A stretch of DNA of 64,000 nucleotides, from the NCBI RefSeq assembly GCF_013694245.2, contig NZ_CP059322.2, positions 3,975,001 through 4,039,000 of the forward strand. Reading direction: 5' to 3'. This DNA comes from Micromonospora ferruginea. GTDB taxonomy: Bacteria > Actinomycetota > Actinomycetes > Mycobacteriales > Micromonosporaceae. The notes under the pieces were generated by a model, which made no database searches, was not told where the DNA came from, and saw only the letters and a list, made by a program, of their open reading frames with translations. How positions within the stretch are numbered: position 1 is the stretch's first letter; the number at the start of each line of letters is the position of its first letter. Shown here piece by piece: positions 44,300-53,887 of this stretch. A program made the translations under genes and the position numbers.

Positions 44300-44675
44300 G
44301 CTGAACTCCTCGATATGCGCTGCCGGAAAGGCCGGCCAACGCGCGCCCATGATGTTCGCGGCTGTCATTACCCCGGTGTATCGGGGCATGGCTGGGCGCG
44401 ACTGGCGACACCTATATATTGAGCCGAAACCCCCTCCTTCGTCAAGTTGACGCAGGCCGTAGATCATCTCCACGTCGGCCGGGCCACTCGCCGGGGGGCT
44501 GCCACAAGGCGCGGACACGCTCTGTCCGGACGCCTTTACTGTACGCCCCGAGAATGTGTGAACGCCTCACCCTTGCCGTCTGGTTCGCCTTAACTCTTTC
44601 TTAGCCACGTTGCCGCAGCTCGGGCCGCGCCGTAGCGTCACCCCGGCCCGCAACCGACCCGTGGAGGGGACAGGC
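44300..44675. other. Divergent promoter region
   Basis: A 376-base region between the divergent 64-aa gene and the CAP-domain gene. It contains the 13-base palindrome CGTCAAGTTGACG, a TATATATT tract, and the RBS GGAGGGG (44663-44669) six bases before the CAP-domain GTG. No further ORF of merit. Confidence 0.5.
44416..44452 (-). promoter_or_regulatory. Sigma-70-like promoter overlapping a palindrome
   Basis: On the minus strand, TTGACG (44445-44440) and CAATAT (44421-44416) are spaced 18 bases, a near-consensus housekeeping promoter. The -35 lies inside the perfect 13-base palindrome CGTCAA-C-TTGACG (44440-44452), which would suit an operator. It would drive the 64-aa coiled-coil gene with a leader of about 110 bases. 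Confidence 0.5.
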
Positions 44676-46007
44676 GTGTACCGCTGGACCGACCCGATCG
44701 ACCCGGATGACGCCTCCCGGCGCCCGGAGCAGCCGACCGACCAGGGTCCGGCGTGGCTCACCGACCGGCCCGAGCCGCGGTCCTCGTACCTCTTCGGGGA
44801 CGAGCCGGCGCAGCCGCCCGCCGGGCACCTGCCGCCCACCCTCGACGCCGGCCGCTACGGCGACGTCGACGGCCCCGGACCCGGCCCGGCCGGGTACGGC
44901 CCCGCCATGCCACAGCCCGGATACCCCGCCGAGCAGCCCGGGTACGCCACCGAGCAGCCGGGATACGCCGCCGAGCGGACCGGACACCTCGCCGCGCAGC
45001 CGGGATACGCCGCCGCGCCGGACCACGGCCACGGTGCCGCCGAGACCGGATACGACCCGCATGCGCCGTTCGCGCCGGCCGGCCCCTACCCGCACGCGCC
45101 GTTCGCGGCGGCCGGTCCCCACCCGACCGACCGGGACCGGTGGAACGGTGAGGAGCAGCGCGACCGGTGGAACGGTGAGGAGCAGCCGGCCGGCGCCTGG
45201 GCGCAGCCCACGGCGGCCTGGCAGCCGGTGACCGACACCCCGCCCGACGACAGCCGGCACCGCCAGAAGCGGCGGTTCTCCCGACCGCTGGTGATCGGCG
45301 GGGCCGCCGCGGTCGCGACGCTCGTGGTGAGCCTGGGGGTGGGCGCCGTGCTGCTGCCCGGTGGGGACGGCCCGGCCGAGCGCACCGCCGCCGACGCGCC
45401 GGCGCTCGTCGCCCCGGACGGACCGGAGCAGACCGACAGCGCACCGCCCGCCGACGCCCTGGTCCCGGGATCGGCGAGCCCGTCGGCCACGCCGACCACC
45501 GTCAAGCCCAGCCCGACGAAGAAGGCCACGCCCCGGCCCAGCCGGACCAAGGCCCCGTCGCGGCAGCTCGAACGCAGCAGCGCGCCGAGCGGCACCACCG
45601 CCCGGACCACCTCCTCCGGCGGCCTCAGCTCCGAACTCCAGCAGGTCGTCACCCTGGTGAACCAGGAGCGAGCGAAGGCCGGCTGCAAGGCGCTGACCGT
45701 CAACTCCAAGCTGACGCTCGCCGCCCAGCGGCACAGCCAGGACCAGGCCGACCACAAGAAGATGTCGCATGACGGCAGCGACGGCAGCAAGTTCACCGAC
45801 CGGTACAACCGCGTCGGCTACGCCTTCCGCAGCGGCGCCGAGAACGTGGCGTGGGGCTACGAGAGCGCGGATGCGGTGATGAAGGGCTGGATGAACTCCG
45901 AGGGGCACCGGAACAACATCCTGAACTGCTCCTACACCGAAATCGGGGTGGGCGTGGCGCGCAGCAACGGTCCGTACTGGACGCAGGACTTCGGCACCCC
46001 GCGCTGA
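44676..46007 (+). CDS. Membrane-anchored CAP-domain (SCP-like) protein
   Basis: A 443-residue protein. The first 200 residues are a cytoplasmic-side Pro/Gly/Tyr-rich low-complexity region with tandem repeats, then a membrane helix at about 205-230 (LVIGGAAAVATLVVSLGVGAVLL), a Ser/Thr/Pro-rich wall-spanning linker, and a C-terminal CAP domain at about 321-443: VVTLVNQERAKAGCKALTVN, AAQRHSQDQADHKKMSHD, GAENVAWGYESADAVMKGWM and GHRNNILNCSYTEIGVGVA. The catalytic-like His/Glu pair is present. Such extracellular CAP proteins are of unknown enzymatic role. The GTG at 44676 has GGAGGGG six bases upstream. Confidence 0.88.
   Translation: MYRWTDPIDPDDASRRPEQPTDQGPAWLTDRPEPRSSYLFGDEPAQPPAGHLPPTLDAGRYGDVDGPGPGPAGYGPAMPQPGYPAEQPGYATEQPGYAAERTGHLAAQPGYAAAPDHGHGAAETGYDPHAPFAPAGPYPHAPFAAAGPHPTDRDRWNGEEQRDRWNGEEQPAGAWAQPTAAWQPVTDTPPDDSRHRQKRRFSRPLVIGGAAAVATLVVSLGVGAVLLPGGDGPAERTAADAPALVAPDGPEQTDSAPPADALVPGSASPSATPTTVKPSPTKKATPRPSRTKAPSRQLERSSAPSGTTARTTSSGGLSSELQQVVTLVNQERAKAGCKALTVNSKLTLAAQRHSQDQADHKKMSHDGSDGSKFTDRYNRVGYAFRSGAENVAWGYESADAVMKGWMNSEGHRNNILNCSYTEIGVGVARSNGPYWTQDFGTPR
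44926..45015 (+). repeat. Degenerate 27-bp repeats in the CAP-domain gene
   Basis: Roughly 27-base units encoding EQPGYAAE-like nonapeptides occur three to four times with decreasing identity in the intracellular low-complexity part of the CAP-domain protein. Confidence 0.6.
45135..45186 (+). repeat. Perfect 25-base direct repeat, 27-base period
   Basis: Bases 45135-45159 are repeated exactly at 45162-45186, encoding two copies of DRWNGEEQ in the linker just before the membrane helix of the CAP-domain protein. Confidence 0.8.
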
Positions 46008-46086
46008 TCCGGCGCGTCGTGACCGGGCCGGCGCTCGTTGACCGGGCGGGGGCGGCGTCGGGCCGCCCGCGTCCGGGGAGCTGTCG

Positions 46087-46959
46087 ATGCGGATCCGGCC
46101 GGCGTGTGCCGTGCCGCGCTCCCGGCCGGCCCGCGTCCGCCGACGAGGGCCGCGCCGGGGCGTGGCGCTGGCGTTGACCGCGCTGCTGCTCGCCCCGGTC
46201 CCGGCCTGCCGGGAGCGGGTCACCGTCCCACCCGGCGCGCCCACCTCCTGGCCGGCCGCGCTGGCCCGCCGCTGGACGTGGCAGTGGCAGCTCACCGGCC
46301 CGGTGGACGTCTCCGTGGACGCGGCGGTCTTCCTCCTCGACCCGGTCCGGACCACCTCCGCCGAGACCGCCGCGCTGCGCGCCCGCAGCCGCCGGCTGGT
46401 CTGCCACGTCCGGGTCGGCACGTACGCGGCCGGCGATCCGGACGCCGGCCGCTTCCCGGTCGCCGTGCGCGGCGCGGCGGTGCCCGGCCGTCCGGGCGCC
46501 CGGTTCCTCGACGTCCGGCGTTGGGAGGCGCTGTCGCCGGTGCTGGCCGACCGGTTCCGGCTGTGCCGGGGCAAGGGTTTCGGCGCGGTGGCGCTGGACG
46601 ACGCGGACGGCTACCGGCGCCGCTCCGGTTTCCCGCTCGACTTCGACGAGCAGTTGCTGTTCAACCGCCGGCTGGCCGCGCTGGCCCGGCGGCTCGACCT
46701 CTCCCCCGGGCTGGTGGACGACATCGCGCAGGTGGCGGCGCTGGCCCCGGACTTCGACTTCGCGGTCAACCAGGAGTGCGTACGCCGGCGGGAGTGCGCG
46801 AAGCTGCTGCCGTTCGCCGACGCCGCCAAGCCGGTCTTCCACGTGGAGTACACCGGCGACCCGGCCGCCTCCTGCGTCACCGCGACCGGCTACGGCTTCG
46901 CCTCGATCCGCAAGGACCGGGCGCTGGACGCCTGGCGGGAGCCCTGCCCGCTGCCCTGA
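46087..46959 (+). CDS. GH114-type endo-alpha-1,4-polygalactosaminidase-like lipoprotein
   Basis: A 290-residue exported protein of the GH114/DUF297-like TIM-barrel family. The N-terminus is arginine-rich with a Tat-like RRGPRRG, a hydrophobic core LALTALLLAPVPAC and a weak lipobox cysteine at position 41, so it is probably a lipoprotein. The conserved LDPVRTT, VCHVRVGTYAAGD, RFLDVRRWEAL, VALDDADGY (catalytic acidic pair) and NQECVRRRECAKLLPFADAAKPVFHVEY segments match the family. It may cleave alpha-1,4-galactosamine polymers. It follows the CAP-domain gene on the same strand. Confidence 0.78.
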   Translation: MRIRPACAVPRSRPARVRRRGPRRGVALALTALLLAPVPACRERVTVPPGAPTSWPAALARRWTWQWQLTGPVDVSVDAAVFLLDPVRTTSAETAALRARSRRLVCHVRVGTYAAGDPDAGRFPVAVRGAAVPGRPGARFLDVRRWEALSPVLADRFRLCRGKGFGAVALDDADGYRRRSGFPLDFDEQLLFNRRLAALARRLDLSPGLVDDIAQVAALAPDFDFAVNQECVRRRECAKLLPFADAAKPVFHVEYTGDPAASCVTATGYGFASIRKDRALDAWREPCPLP

Positions 46960-46964
46960 CACGG

Positions 46965-47001
46965 CGACGCCCCCGCCCCGGGACCGGGGTCGGGGGCGTC
47001 G
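46965..47001. terminator. Bidirectional terminator
   Basis: A long near-perfect GC hairpin (CGACGCCCCCG...CCCGG paired with CCGGGG...CGGGGGCGTCG) with a 3-base loop separates the convergent GH114-like and MFS genes. Confidence 0.7.
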
Positions 47002-47012
47002 CGGTCGAGGGG

Positions 47013-48518
47013 TCAGCCGGCGGTGGCGCCGGTGGTCGAGGTCGAGCTGTCGGGGCCGCGCTGCGCCGGCACGCCGGCCTGTTCGGCGCTGAGCGGGGTG
47101 GCCAGGTCCTCCAGGGACTTCCCCTCCGCCTTCACGCCGAGCGCCAGCTCCACCAGACCGCCGATGATCATGATGCCGGCGCCGATGGCGAAGGCCAGCA
47201 CGGTGTCCCCCACCTGGCCGCTGCCGACCAGCTTGGCGAAGAGCAGCGGACCGGTGATGCCGCCCGCGGCGGTGCCGATCGCGTAGAAGAACGCGATCGC
47301 CATGGCCCGGGTCTCCATCGGGAAGATCTCGCTGACCGTCAGGTACGCCGCGCTGGCGCCGGCCGAGGCGAAGAAGAGGACCACGCACCAGCACGCGGTC
47401 ATGGTCACCGCGTTGAGCACGCCGGAGTGGAACAGCCAGGCGGTGCCGAGCAGCAGCACGCCCGAGCCGATGTAGGAGCCGGCGATCATCGGCACCCGGC
47501 CGACCGTGTCGAAGAGCTTGCCCAGCAGCAGCGGGCCGAGCAGGTTGCCGACCGCGATGACCGCGAAGTAGTAGCCGCTGTTGCCCGGCGGCACGTCGAA
47601 GAAGGTCTGCAGGATCTGGGCGAAGCCGAACGTGATCGCGTTGTAGAGGAACGCCTGACCGATGAAGAGCGAGAAGCCGAGCGTCGCGCGCTTCGGGTAG
47701 CGGCGGAACAGCGTCTTCGCGATCTCCAGGAAGTTCGTGCTCTTCCGCTGCCGGATCTCGATGTAGCTGTCGGCCTCGGTGAGGTCCTTGCCGGTCTCCC
47801 GCTCGACCTCGGCCTCGACCGAGTCGACGAGACGGTTCGCCTCGTCGGCCCGCCCGTGGATGAACAACCAGCGTGGACTCTCCGGCACGTGCCGGCGGAC
47901 CAGCAGGATCACCACGCCGAGGACCGCGCCCAGACCGAACGCCACCCGCCAGCCGAGGTTGGTCGGCAGGCCGTTGAGCAGCGGTACGGTCAGCAGCGCG
48001 CCGAGCGCCGCGCCGAGCCAGAACGTGCCGTTGATGATGATGTCGATGCGGCCCCGGTGGCGGGCCGGGATCAGCTCGTCGATCGCCGAGTTGATGGCCG
48101 CGTACTCGCCGCCGATGCCCATGCCGGTGAGGAACCGGAACAGGAAGAACCACCAGGTGTCGAACGAGAGCGCGGTCAGCGCGGTGGCGACCAGGTAGAG
48201 GCCGAGGGTCAGCAGGAACAGCTTCTTGCGGCCGAACCGGTCGGTGAGCCACCCGAAGAAGAGCGCGCCGGTGCAGGCGCCGGCCACGTAGAGGGCGGCG
48301 GCCAGGCCGGTGACCTGGCTCTGGGTGATGTCCAGGCCGCTGCCCGGCTCGGCCAGCTTGCCGGACAGGTTGCCGACGATGGTCACCTCGAGGCCGTCGA
48401 GGATCCAGACCGTGCCGAGACCGATCACGATCATCCAGTGCCAGCGGGACCACGGGAGCCGGTCGAGGCGGGCCGGGACGTTGGTCCGTACGGTGCCGGT
48501 CTGCACGTCGGCGCTCAT
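47013..48518 (-). CDS. MFS transporter, sugar-porter-like
   Basis: A 501-residue 12-TM major facilitator of the sugar/metabolite porter type. Motifs GWLTDRFGRKK (after helix 2), RFLTGMGIGGEYAAINSAIDELIP (helix 4), PESPRWLFIHGR before the central loop and the long hydrophilic loop with EVERETGKDLTEADSYIEIRQRK are characteristic. The C-terminal tail ends in a Ser/Thr-rich stretch. The substrate is probably a small organic acid or sugar; none is indicated. It stands alone on the minus strand. Confidence 0.88.
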   Translation of the reverse strand: MSADVQTGTVRTNVPARLDRLPWSRWHWMIVIGLGTVWILDGLEVTIVGNLSGKLAEPGSGLDITQSQVTGLAAALYVAGACTGALFFGWLTDRFGRKKLFLLTLGLYLVATALTALSFDTWWFFLFRFLTGMGIGGEYAAINSAIDELIPARHRGRIDIIINGTFWLGAALGALLTVPLLNGLPTNLGWRVAFGLGAVLGVVILLVRRHVPESPRWLFIHGRADEANRLVDSVEAEVERETGKDLTEADSYIEIRQRKSTNFLEIAKTLFRRYPKRATLGFSLFIGQAFLYNAITFGFAQILQTFFDVPPGNSGYYFAVIAVGNLLGPLLLGKLFDTVGRVPMIAGSYIGSGVLLLGTAWLFHSGVLNAVTMTACWCVVLFFASAGASAAYLTVSEIFPMETRAMAIAFFYAIGTAAGGITGPLLFAKLVGSGQVGDTVLAFAIGAGIMIIGGLVELALGVKAEGKSLEDLATPLSAEQAGVPAQRGPDSSTSTTGATAG

Positions 48519-48683
48519 GACGCGCTCCGACCTGTCGGGAAGGCCGGAGCACTCGTAAGCGCCTCCGGCGAGAGCTCTTCATCCATGGCGGCCCAGATGC
48601 CCCGCCGCCAGGCGCGTTAATCCTGCTCGGGGCATCCGGCTGGGTGCCGGCTGGATGCCGGGTGAGAGGCGGCTGAGGGGCGG

Positions 48684-48716
48684 ACGGGGGCCGGATCCGG
48701 ACGATCCGGCCCCCGT
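48684..48716 (-). terminator. Terminator downstream of the MMPL transporter
   Basis: A perfect 14-bp GC-rich stem (ACGGGGGCCGGATC/GATCCGGCCCCCGT) with a 5-base loop ends 3 bases beyond the MMPL stop codon. The 160 bases to its left, up to the MFS start, hold no other gene. Confidence 0.7.
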
Positions 48717-48719
48717 CGG

Positions 48720-50930
48720 TCAGCGGGCGCCGACCAGCTCCGGCGCCGGGGCCGGCGGCGGCTCGGCCGGCGGGGTGGCCGCCCGGCGGCGCAGGAAGCG
48801 CGGCGCCCACCAGTTCGCGTCGCCCAGCAGGGTCATCACCGACGGCAGCACCACCGCCCGGATGATCGTGGCGTCCAGCAGGATCGCCGCCGCCAGCCCG
48901 ATACCGAGCTGCTTGAAGTCGATCGTGCTGAGCGTGGCGAAGATCGAGAAGACCCCGACCATCACGATCGCCGCGCTGGTCACCACGCCGGCCGACGAGG
49001 TGATCCCGTGCGCCACCGCCTCCCGGTTGGGCATGCCGCGGTCGACCGCCTCGCGGATCCGGCTGACCACGAACACGTGGTAGTCCATGGAGAGCCCGAA
49101 CAGCACCACGAACAGGAACAGCGGCAGCCAGGTGACGATCGCGTCCATCGAGGTGAAGCCGAGCAGCCCCTCCGCCCAGTGGCTCTGGAAGACCAGCACC
49201 AGCAGGCCGTACGCGGCGCCGGCGGAGAGCAGGTTCAGCAGGATGGAGGTGAGCGCCACCACCACCGACCGGAACGTCCAGGCCATCACCAGGAACGTCA
49301 ACGCCAGCACGAACGCCGCGACCACCGGCAGCTTCGCCCAGATGTGGTCGGCGTAGTCCTCGCTGGCGGCCACCCCGCCGCCGACCGCGTACTCGATGCC
49401 GGGGATGCCGTCCAGCGCGGCCGGCACCAGGTCACGGCGCAACTCGTGCAGGGACCGGGCCGCCTCGTCGGAGCGGCTGGCGTACGGCGTGGCCACCTCC
49501 AGCACCGACACCCGCCGGTCGGCCGACACCTTGATCTCCGGGCCGTCCCCCTCGGCCGGCGCGAAGAGCGGGTCGGTGGCGGCCCGGCCGGCCAGGCCGG
49601 TGAGCGCGGCCCGCACCCGGTCGGCCTGGTCGGCGGGCGCCCGCACGGCCACCGTGTGACTGGTGCCGTTGCTCGGGAACGCCGCGGTGAGCCGGTCGTA
49701 CGCCTGCATGGCCGGGGTGGTGCGCGGCACGTCCTCGGCGCCGGGGAACTTGAGCTTCATGCCGAGCGCGGGCGCGGCCAGGGCGAGCAGCAACCCGACC
49801 GAGACCAGCAGCGTGGCCACCGGCGCGCGCAGTGCGGGGCGCAGCACGGCCGGCCAGAACCGGGGACGTGCCTGGTGACCACGCGGCGCGGTGAGCCGCC
49901 ACAGCAGCGGCACCCGGGGCCGGTCGACCCAGCGGCCCAGCTTCGCCAGCAGCGCCGGCAGCACGGTCAGCGAGCCGATCACCGCCACCGCGACCACCAG
50001 GATCGAGCCGACCGCCAGCGACGAGAAGATCGCGTCCTGGGCGAGCAGCAGGCCGCCCATCGAGATGATGACGGCGGTGCCGGAGACCACCACGGCGTGT
50101 CCGGAGGTCTCCGCCGCGATCTCCACCGCGTCGAGGCCGGACCGGCCCTTGGCCCGCTCCTCGCGCTCCCGCCGCACGTAGAACAGCGAGTAGTCCACGC
50201 CCACCGCCATGCCGATCAGCAGGATGACGCTGGCCGTGGTGTCGGTCGCCGGCACCAGGTGCGAGGCGAGCGTGGAGAGGCCCATCGCGGCGGCCACCGA
50301 GGAGAGCGCCAGCAGCACCGGCACGCCGGCCGCGATCAGCGCACCGAACGCGATGATCAGGATCGCCAGCGTCACCGGCAGGCTGAGCAGCTCGGCCCGC
50401 TTGAAGTCCTTGCCCAGGGTGTCGTCGAGCGCCTTGTCGATCGACGGGCCGCCGACCTGCTCCACCCGCAGCTCGGGGTACGCCTGCTGCACCTGGGCGG
50501 TGGTGTCGCGCAGCGGCTGCACCCGGTCCCCCGCGCTCTCCGGGTCGCCGGCCATCGTGATCGGCAGCAGCAGCGCCGTCCCGTCCCGCGACGACATCGG
50601 CGTACCCACCGACGCCACGCCCTCGACCTGCCGCAACCGGTCCGCGGCGTCCTGCGCGACGGCCTTCGCGGCGGCCGGGTCCAGCGTGCCCGACCGCGCG
50701 GTGATCAGCACGTTCTCGGTGGCCGGGTCGTGGAACCCGCCACCGTCGACGATCAGCTCGGCCCGGCCGAACTCGCCGATCGCCTGATCCGCGTCGGTGG
50801 CCTCGTTCAGTCCGGCGGCGTTGCCGCCGACGAAGCACACCGCGACGAACACCACCCACAGCGCGATGGCCCGCCAGGGATGCTCCGCACTCCACCGCGC
50901 CAGCCGCACGGTCACCGGTCGCCTGCCCAT
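48720..50930 (-). CDS. MMPL-family RND transporter
   Basis: A 736-residue MmpL-like exporter. Two copies of the RND unit, each with about six membrane helices, are visible: the first with a large outer loop and helices LLSLPVTLAILIIAFGALIA and VILLIGMAVGVDYSLFYVRREREERA, and the second with SIFATLSTIDFKQLGIGLAAAILLDATIIRAVVLPSVM at the end. The GMAVGVDYSLF and GLSMDYHVFV motifs carry the proton-relay Asp. It likely exports lipids or siderophores. The ATG at 50930 has GGGGGA upstream and opens MGRRPVTVRLARW, a typical start. Confidence 0.88.
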   Translation of the reverse strand: MGRRPVTVRLARWSAEHPWRAIALWVVFVAVCFVGGNAAGLNEATDADQAIGEFGRAELIVDGGGFHDPATENVLITARSGTLDPAAAKAVAQDAADRLRQVEGVASVGTPMSSRDGTALLLPITMAGDPESAGDRVQPLRDTTAQVQQAYPELRVEQVGGPSIDKALDDTLGKDFKRAELLSLPVTLAILIIAFGALIAAGVPVLLALSSVAAAMGLSTLASHLVPATDTTASVILLIGMAVGVDYSLFYVRREREERAKGRSGLDAVEIAAETSGHAVVVSGTAVIISMGGLLLAQDAIFSSLAVGSILVVAVAVIGSLTVLPALLAKLGRWVDRPRVPLLWRLTAPRGHQARPRFWPAVLRPALRAPVATLLVSVGLLLALAAPALGMKLKFPGAEDVPRTTPAMQAYDRLTAAFPSNGTSHTVAVRAPADQADRVRAALTGLAGRAATDPLFAPAEGDGPEIKVSADRRVSVLEVATPYASRSDEAARSLHELRRDLVPAALDGIPGIEYAVGGGVAASEDYADHIWAKLPVVAAFVLALTFLVMAWTFRSVVVALTSILLNLLSAGAAYGLLVLVFQSHWAEGLLGFTSMDAIVTWLPLFLFVVLFGLSMDYHVFVVSRIREAVDRGMPNREAVAHGITSSAGVVTSAAIVMVGVFSIFATLSTIDFKQLGIGLAAAILLDATIIRAVVLPSVMTLLGDANWWAPRFLRRRAATPPAEPPPAPAPELVGAR

Positions 50931-51148
50931 ATCCGGGTTCCCCCTCCAGACGTCGGCCCCGTGCCGACCTCTGGAGACGTTAGGCAGCCGAGGCGGCCCG
51001 GACATCGGGGAACGGCCCCGGCTCCTCCCCGATGGGGCAGGCCCTACCGGGCGGCCGGAACCGGCCGCGCCGGTCGCGCCAAAAAGGGCATTTCAGGGTA
51101 CGTTGCGGCGGGCCCCCGGGTCCGGTCCGGTGCGGCACACCCGCGCAA

Positions 51149-51166
51149 CCCCGAACCGGCTCGGGG
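51149..51166 (-). terminator. Weak hairpin abutting the mutM stop
   Basis: CCCCGA/TCGGGG, a 6-bp stem with a 6-base loop, lies directly after the mutM stop on the minus strand. Short but well placed. Confidence 0.35.
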
Positions 51167-52024
51167 TCATCCCCGGAGGGTGCCCCGGGGGCGCGGCTGG
51201 CAGCGCGGGCAACTGTAGGAGGACCGGTTCATGAACGCCTCGCGCCGGATCGGCGCGCCGCAGCGCGGACAGGGCTCGCCCTCCCGGCCGTACGCGTTCA
51301 GCGACCGGTCGAAGTAGCCGCTCTCGCCGTTGACGTTGACGTACAGCTCGTCGAAGCTGGTGCCGCCTTGCTTGATCGCCTCGCCGAGCACGTCGCGCAC
51401 GTGGCCGAGCAGCCGCAGCGCGGCCGGGCGGGTCAGCGCGTCGGTCGGCCGGGCGCCGTGCAGCCTCGCCCGCCACAGCGCCTCGTCGGCGTAGATGTTG
51501 CCCACCCCGGAGATCAGCGTCTGGTCGAGCAACGCCCGCTTGATCTCGGTACGCCGGCGGCGCAGCGCCGCCACGAACCCCTCGTCGGAGAACTCCGGGT
51601 CCATCGGGTCGCGGGCGATGTGCGCGATCTCGGCGGGCAGCTCCGCCCCGCCGGCGGAGACCGACAGCCCGCCGAACGTGCGCTGGTCGACGAAGCGCAA
51701 CTCCGGCCCGTCGTCGGCGAACCGGAACCGGACCCGCAGGTGCAGCTCGTCGGCCGCGCCGGGCGGCTGCAGCAGCAACTGGCCGGACATGCCCAGGTGG
51801 CCGATCACCGCGTCCCCGCTGTCCAGCGGCAGCCACAGGTACTTGCCCCGGCGGCGGACGTCGGTGATCGTCCGGTCGGCCAGCACGTCGGCGAAGTGCG
51901 CGCCGCCCGGCGCGTGCCGGCGTACCGCCCGGGGGTGGCGCACCTCGACGGTGGTGATCCGCCGGCCGACGACCCACTGGGCCAGGCCCTGCCGGACCGT
52001 CTCCACCTCGGGCAGTTCAGGCAC
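51167..52024 (-). CDS. mutM: Formamidopyrimidine-DNA glycosylase (Fpg/MutM)
   Basis: Removes 8-oxoguanine and formamidopyrimidines. The 285-residue protein begins [13 protein letters not shown] (catalytic Pro2 and Glu3), includes the conserved Lys near residue 60 in KYLWLPLD, the helix-two-turn-helix [17 protein letters not shown], and a C-terminal zinc finger with C-x2-C...C-x2-C (PCPRCG ... YSCPRCQ). The gene overlaps rnc by 8 bases, the usual actinobacterial rnc-mutM order. Confidence 0.95.
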   Translation of the reverse strand: MPELPEVETVRQGLAQWVVGRRITTVEVRHPRAVRRHAPGGAHFADVLADRTITDVRRRGKYLWLPLDSGDAVIGHLGMSGQLLLQPPGAADELHLRVRFRFADDGPELRFVDQRTFGGLSVSAGGAELPAEIAHIARDPMDPEFSDEGFVAALRRRRTEIKRALLDQTLISGVGNIYADEALWRARLHGARPTDALTRPAALRLLGHVRDVLGEAIKQGGTSFDELYVNVNGESGYFDRSLNAYGREGEPCPRCGAPIRREAFMNRSSYSCPRCQPRPRGTLRG

Positions 52025-52799
52025 GGCCGGCGCCCGCCTCGGCGTCCTCCGGGTCGGCCGCCGCCACCCGGGCCGCCGCCTCGGCCTCCGCCTGCTCGGT
52101 CAGCATCCGCCAGGCCGACTCGGCGGCCCGCTGCTCGGCCTCCTTCTTGCTGCGCCCCTCCGCGCCGCCGTACCGGTTGCCGGCCACCACCACCCAGGCG
52201 GTGAACGTCTTCAGGTGGTCCGGGCCGGTGCCCTCGATCCGGTATTCCGGGACGCCCAGCCCGAGCGCGGCGGTCAGCTCCTGGAGGCTGGTCTTCCAGT
52301 CCAGCGCCGCGCCCCGGCCGGCCGACTCGGCCATCAGCGGGTCGAACAGCCGGTGGATCACGATGGCGGCGGTGTCCAGGCCGTACTGGAGGTAGATGGC
52401 GCCGAGCAGCGCCTCCAACGTGTCGGCGAGGATGCTCGCCTTGTCCCGGCCGCCGGTGGCCTCCTCGCCCTTGCCCAGCAGCAGGTAGGCGCCGAGCCCG
52501 TCCGGGCCGAGACCGCGCGCCACGTCGGCCAGCGCGCGCATGTTGACCACACTGGCCCGCAGCTTCGCGAGCTGCCCCTCGGGCAGGTCCGGGTGGTTGT
52601 GGAAGAGCGCGGTGGTGATCACCACGCCGAGCACCGAGTCGCCCAGGAACTCCAGCCGCTCGTTGGTGGGCAGGCCGCCGTTCTCGTACGCGTACGAGCG
52701 GTGGGTCAGCGCGCGCTCCAGCAGCTCCGGGTCGAGCGACACGCCGAAGGCCGCCTCCAGGTGGCTGACGGGAGCACGCCGCCGCTTCTCGTTGGTCAT
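52017..52799 (-). CDS. rnc: Ribonuclease III
   Basis: Cleaves double-stranded RNA in rRNA and mRNA processing. The signature [13 protein letters not shown] is at residues 46-58, the second catalytic acidic segment [12 protein letters not shown] follows near residue 120, and the C-terminal dsRNA-binding domain ends with [23 protein letters not shown] short low-complexity tail follows. The 260 residues are of normal length. ATG at 52799 overlaps the plsX stop. Confidence 0.95.
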   Translation of the reverse strand: MTNEKRRRAPVSHLEAAFGVSLDPELLERALTHRSYAYENGGLPTNERLEFLGDSVLGVVITTALFHNHPDLPEGQLAKLRASVVNMRALADVARGLGPDGLGAYLLLGKGEEATGGRDKASILADTLEALLGAIYLQYGLDTAAIVIHRLFDPLMAESAGRGAALDWKTSLQELTAALGLGVPEYRIEGTGPDHLKTFTAWVVVAGNRYGGAEGRSKKEAEQRAAESAWRMLTEQAEAEAAARVAAADPEDAEAGAGRA

Positions 52800-53875
52800 G
52801 GTGCTACCTCGGTGTCGTTGCGGTCAGGTGCGGGATCGTGCGGGATCTCGGCGAGCAGGGCACGGACCGTCCCGGTGGCGTCGCGACGCCAGAGGTGGGC
52901 GGCCAGGGCGATGCCCGAGGCGACGTCGTCCGGGCCGGCGGCGCCGTGGCACACCACCACGGTGCCGCCCACCCCGAGCAGGGCCGCCGCGCGGGGCGCG
53001 CCGCCGTTCGCCGGCGGCCCGCCGGCCATGGCGTACGCGCCCTCGATGGCCTTCAGCAGGACGTTGCCGGTGAAGCCGTCGGTCACCACCACGTCGACGC
53101 GGGCGCCGAGGGAGATGTCGTACCCCTCGACCAGGCCGACGTAGCGGGCGCCGCAGGGCAGCGGCACGGCGGCGAGGGCCGGGTCGGCGGCCCGGCGCAA
53201 CCGGTCGCCCTTGCCCGCCTCGTGGCCGACGGAGAGCAGCCCCACCCGGGGCGCGGCGACGGCGTGGGCCACGGCCGCGTAGGCGGCGCCGAGGACGGCG
53301 TGCCGGGCCAGCGTGGCCGGGCCGGGTTCGAGCGTGCCGCCGACGTCCAGCAGCACCACCGGCCCGTCGACCGCGGGCAGCGTGGCGACCAGCGCGGGTC
53401 GGCGTACCCCGGGCCAGCGGCCCAGGCCGAGCGCGGCGGCGGTGACGGTGGCGCCGGTCGAGCCGGCGGAGACCACGGCGTCGGCGAGGCCGTCGTGGAC
53501 GGCCTGCACGGCCGAGCGGACGGAACTCTCGCCGCGGGCGGCGGTCGGATGGTCGGCCATGCCGACGGCGGTCCGCACCGGGCGGACCGTGACCCGGGCG
53601 CGCTGCGCCGGATCGAGCGCACCGATCAGCCCGTCGGCGACCTCGGTCGGACCGACGAGCAGCAGGCGCAGGTCGGGGTCGGTGCGCACCGCCCGCAGAG
53701 CGCCGTCAACCACGACGGCGGGAGCATCGTCCCCGCCGAGGAGGTCGACGGCGATCCGCGCGGTGCCCGGCTCCGTCGGCCCGCCGGCCGGGGAACGGTC
53801 GGCGGCGGAGGGAGCCGGGGCACCGGGCGTCGGCCGTGGTGCGCGCGCCACCCGAGATCTGGTCGGGGGCGTCAC
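52796..53875 (-). CDS. plsX: Phosphate acyltransferase PlsX
   Basis: PlsX makes acyl-phosphate from acyl-ACP for phospholipid synthesis. The 359-residue protein has the core [12 protein letters not shown] near residue 42, [40 protein letters not shown] and [18 protein letters not shown]. The first 40 residues are a Pro/Ala/Arg-rich extension not seen in the standard family start; no internal start codon immediately before the core is obvious, so the extension may be real. The GTG at 53875 lies 12 bases below rpmF. acpP, often between plsX and rnc, is absent here. Confidence 0.9.
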   Translation of the reverse strand: MTPPTRSRVARAPRPTPGAPAPSAADRSPAGGPTEPGTARIAVDLLGGDDAPAVVVDGALRAVRTDPDLRLLLVGPTEVADGLIGALDPAQRARVTVRPVRTAVGMADHPTAARGESSVRSAVQAVHDGLADAVVSAGSTGATVTAAALGLGRWPGVRRPALVATLPAVDGPVVLLDVGGTLEPGPATLARHAVLGAAYAAVAHAVAAPRVGLLSVGHEAGKGDRLRRAADPALAAVPLPCGARYVGLVEGYDISLGARVDVVVTDGFTGNVLLKAIEGAYAMAGGPPANGGAPRAAALLGVGGTVVVCHGAAGPDDVASGIALAAHLWRRDATGTVRALLAEIPHDPAPDRNDTEVAP

Positions 53876-53887
53876 TCGGCGTCCAGG

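Noticed and set aside
44601..46574. A 657-codon open frame antisense to the CAP-domain gene
   Set aside because: Low-complexity Arg/Gly sequence with no motifs; shadow of a gene with good domain support.
45793..48810. A 1005-codon open frame across the GH114-like and MFS genes
   Set aside because: Arg/Pro/Gly-rich shadow; both real genes beneath it have intact family motifs.
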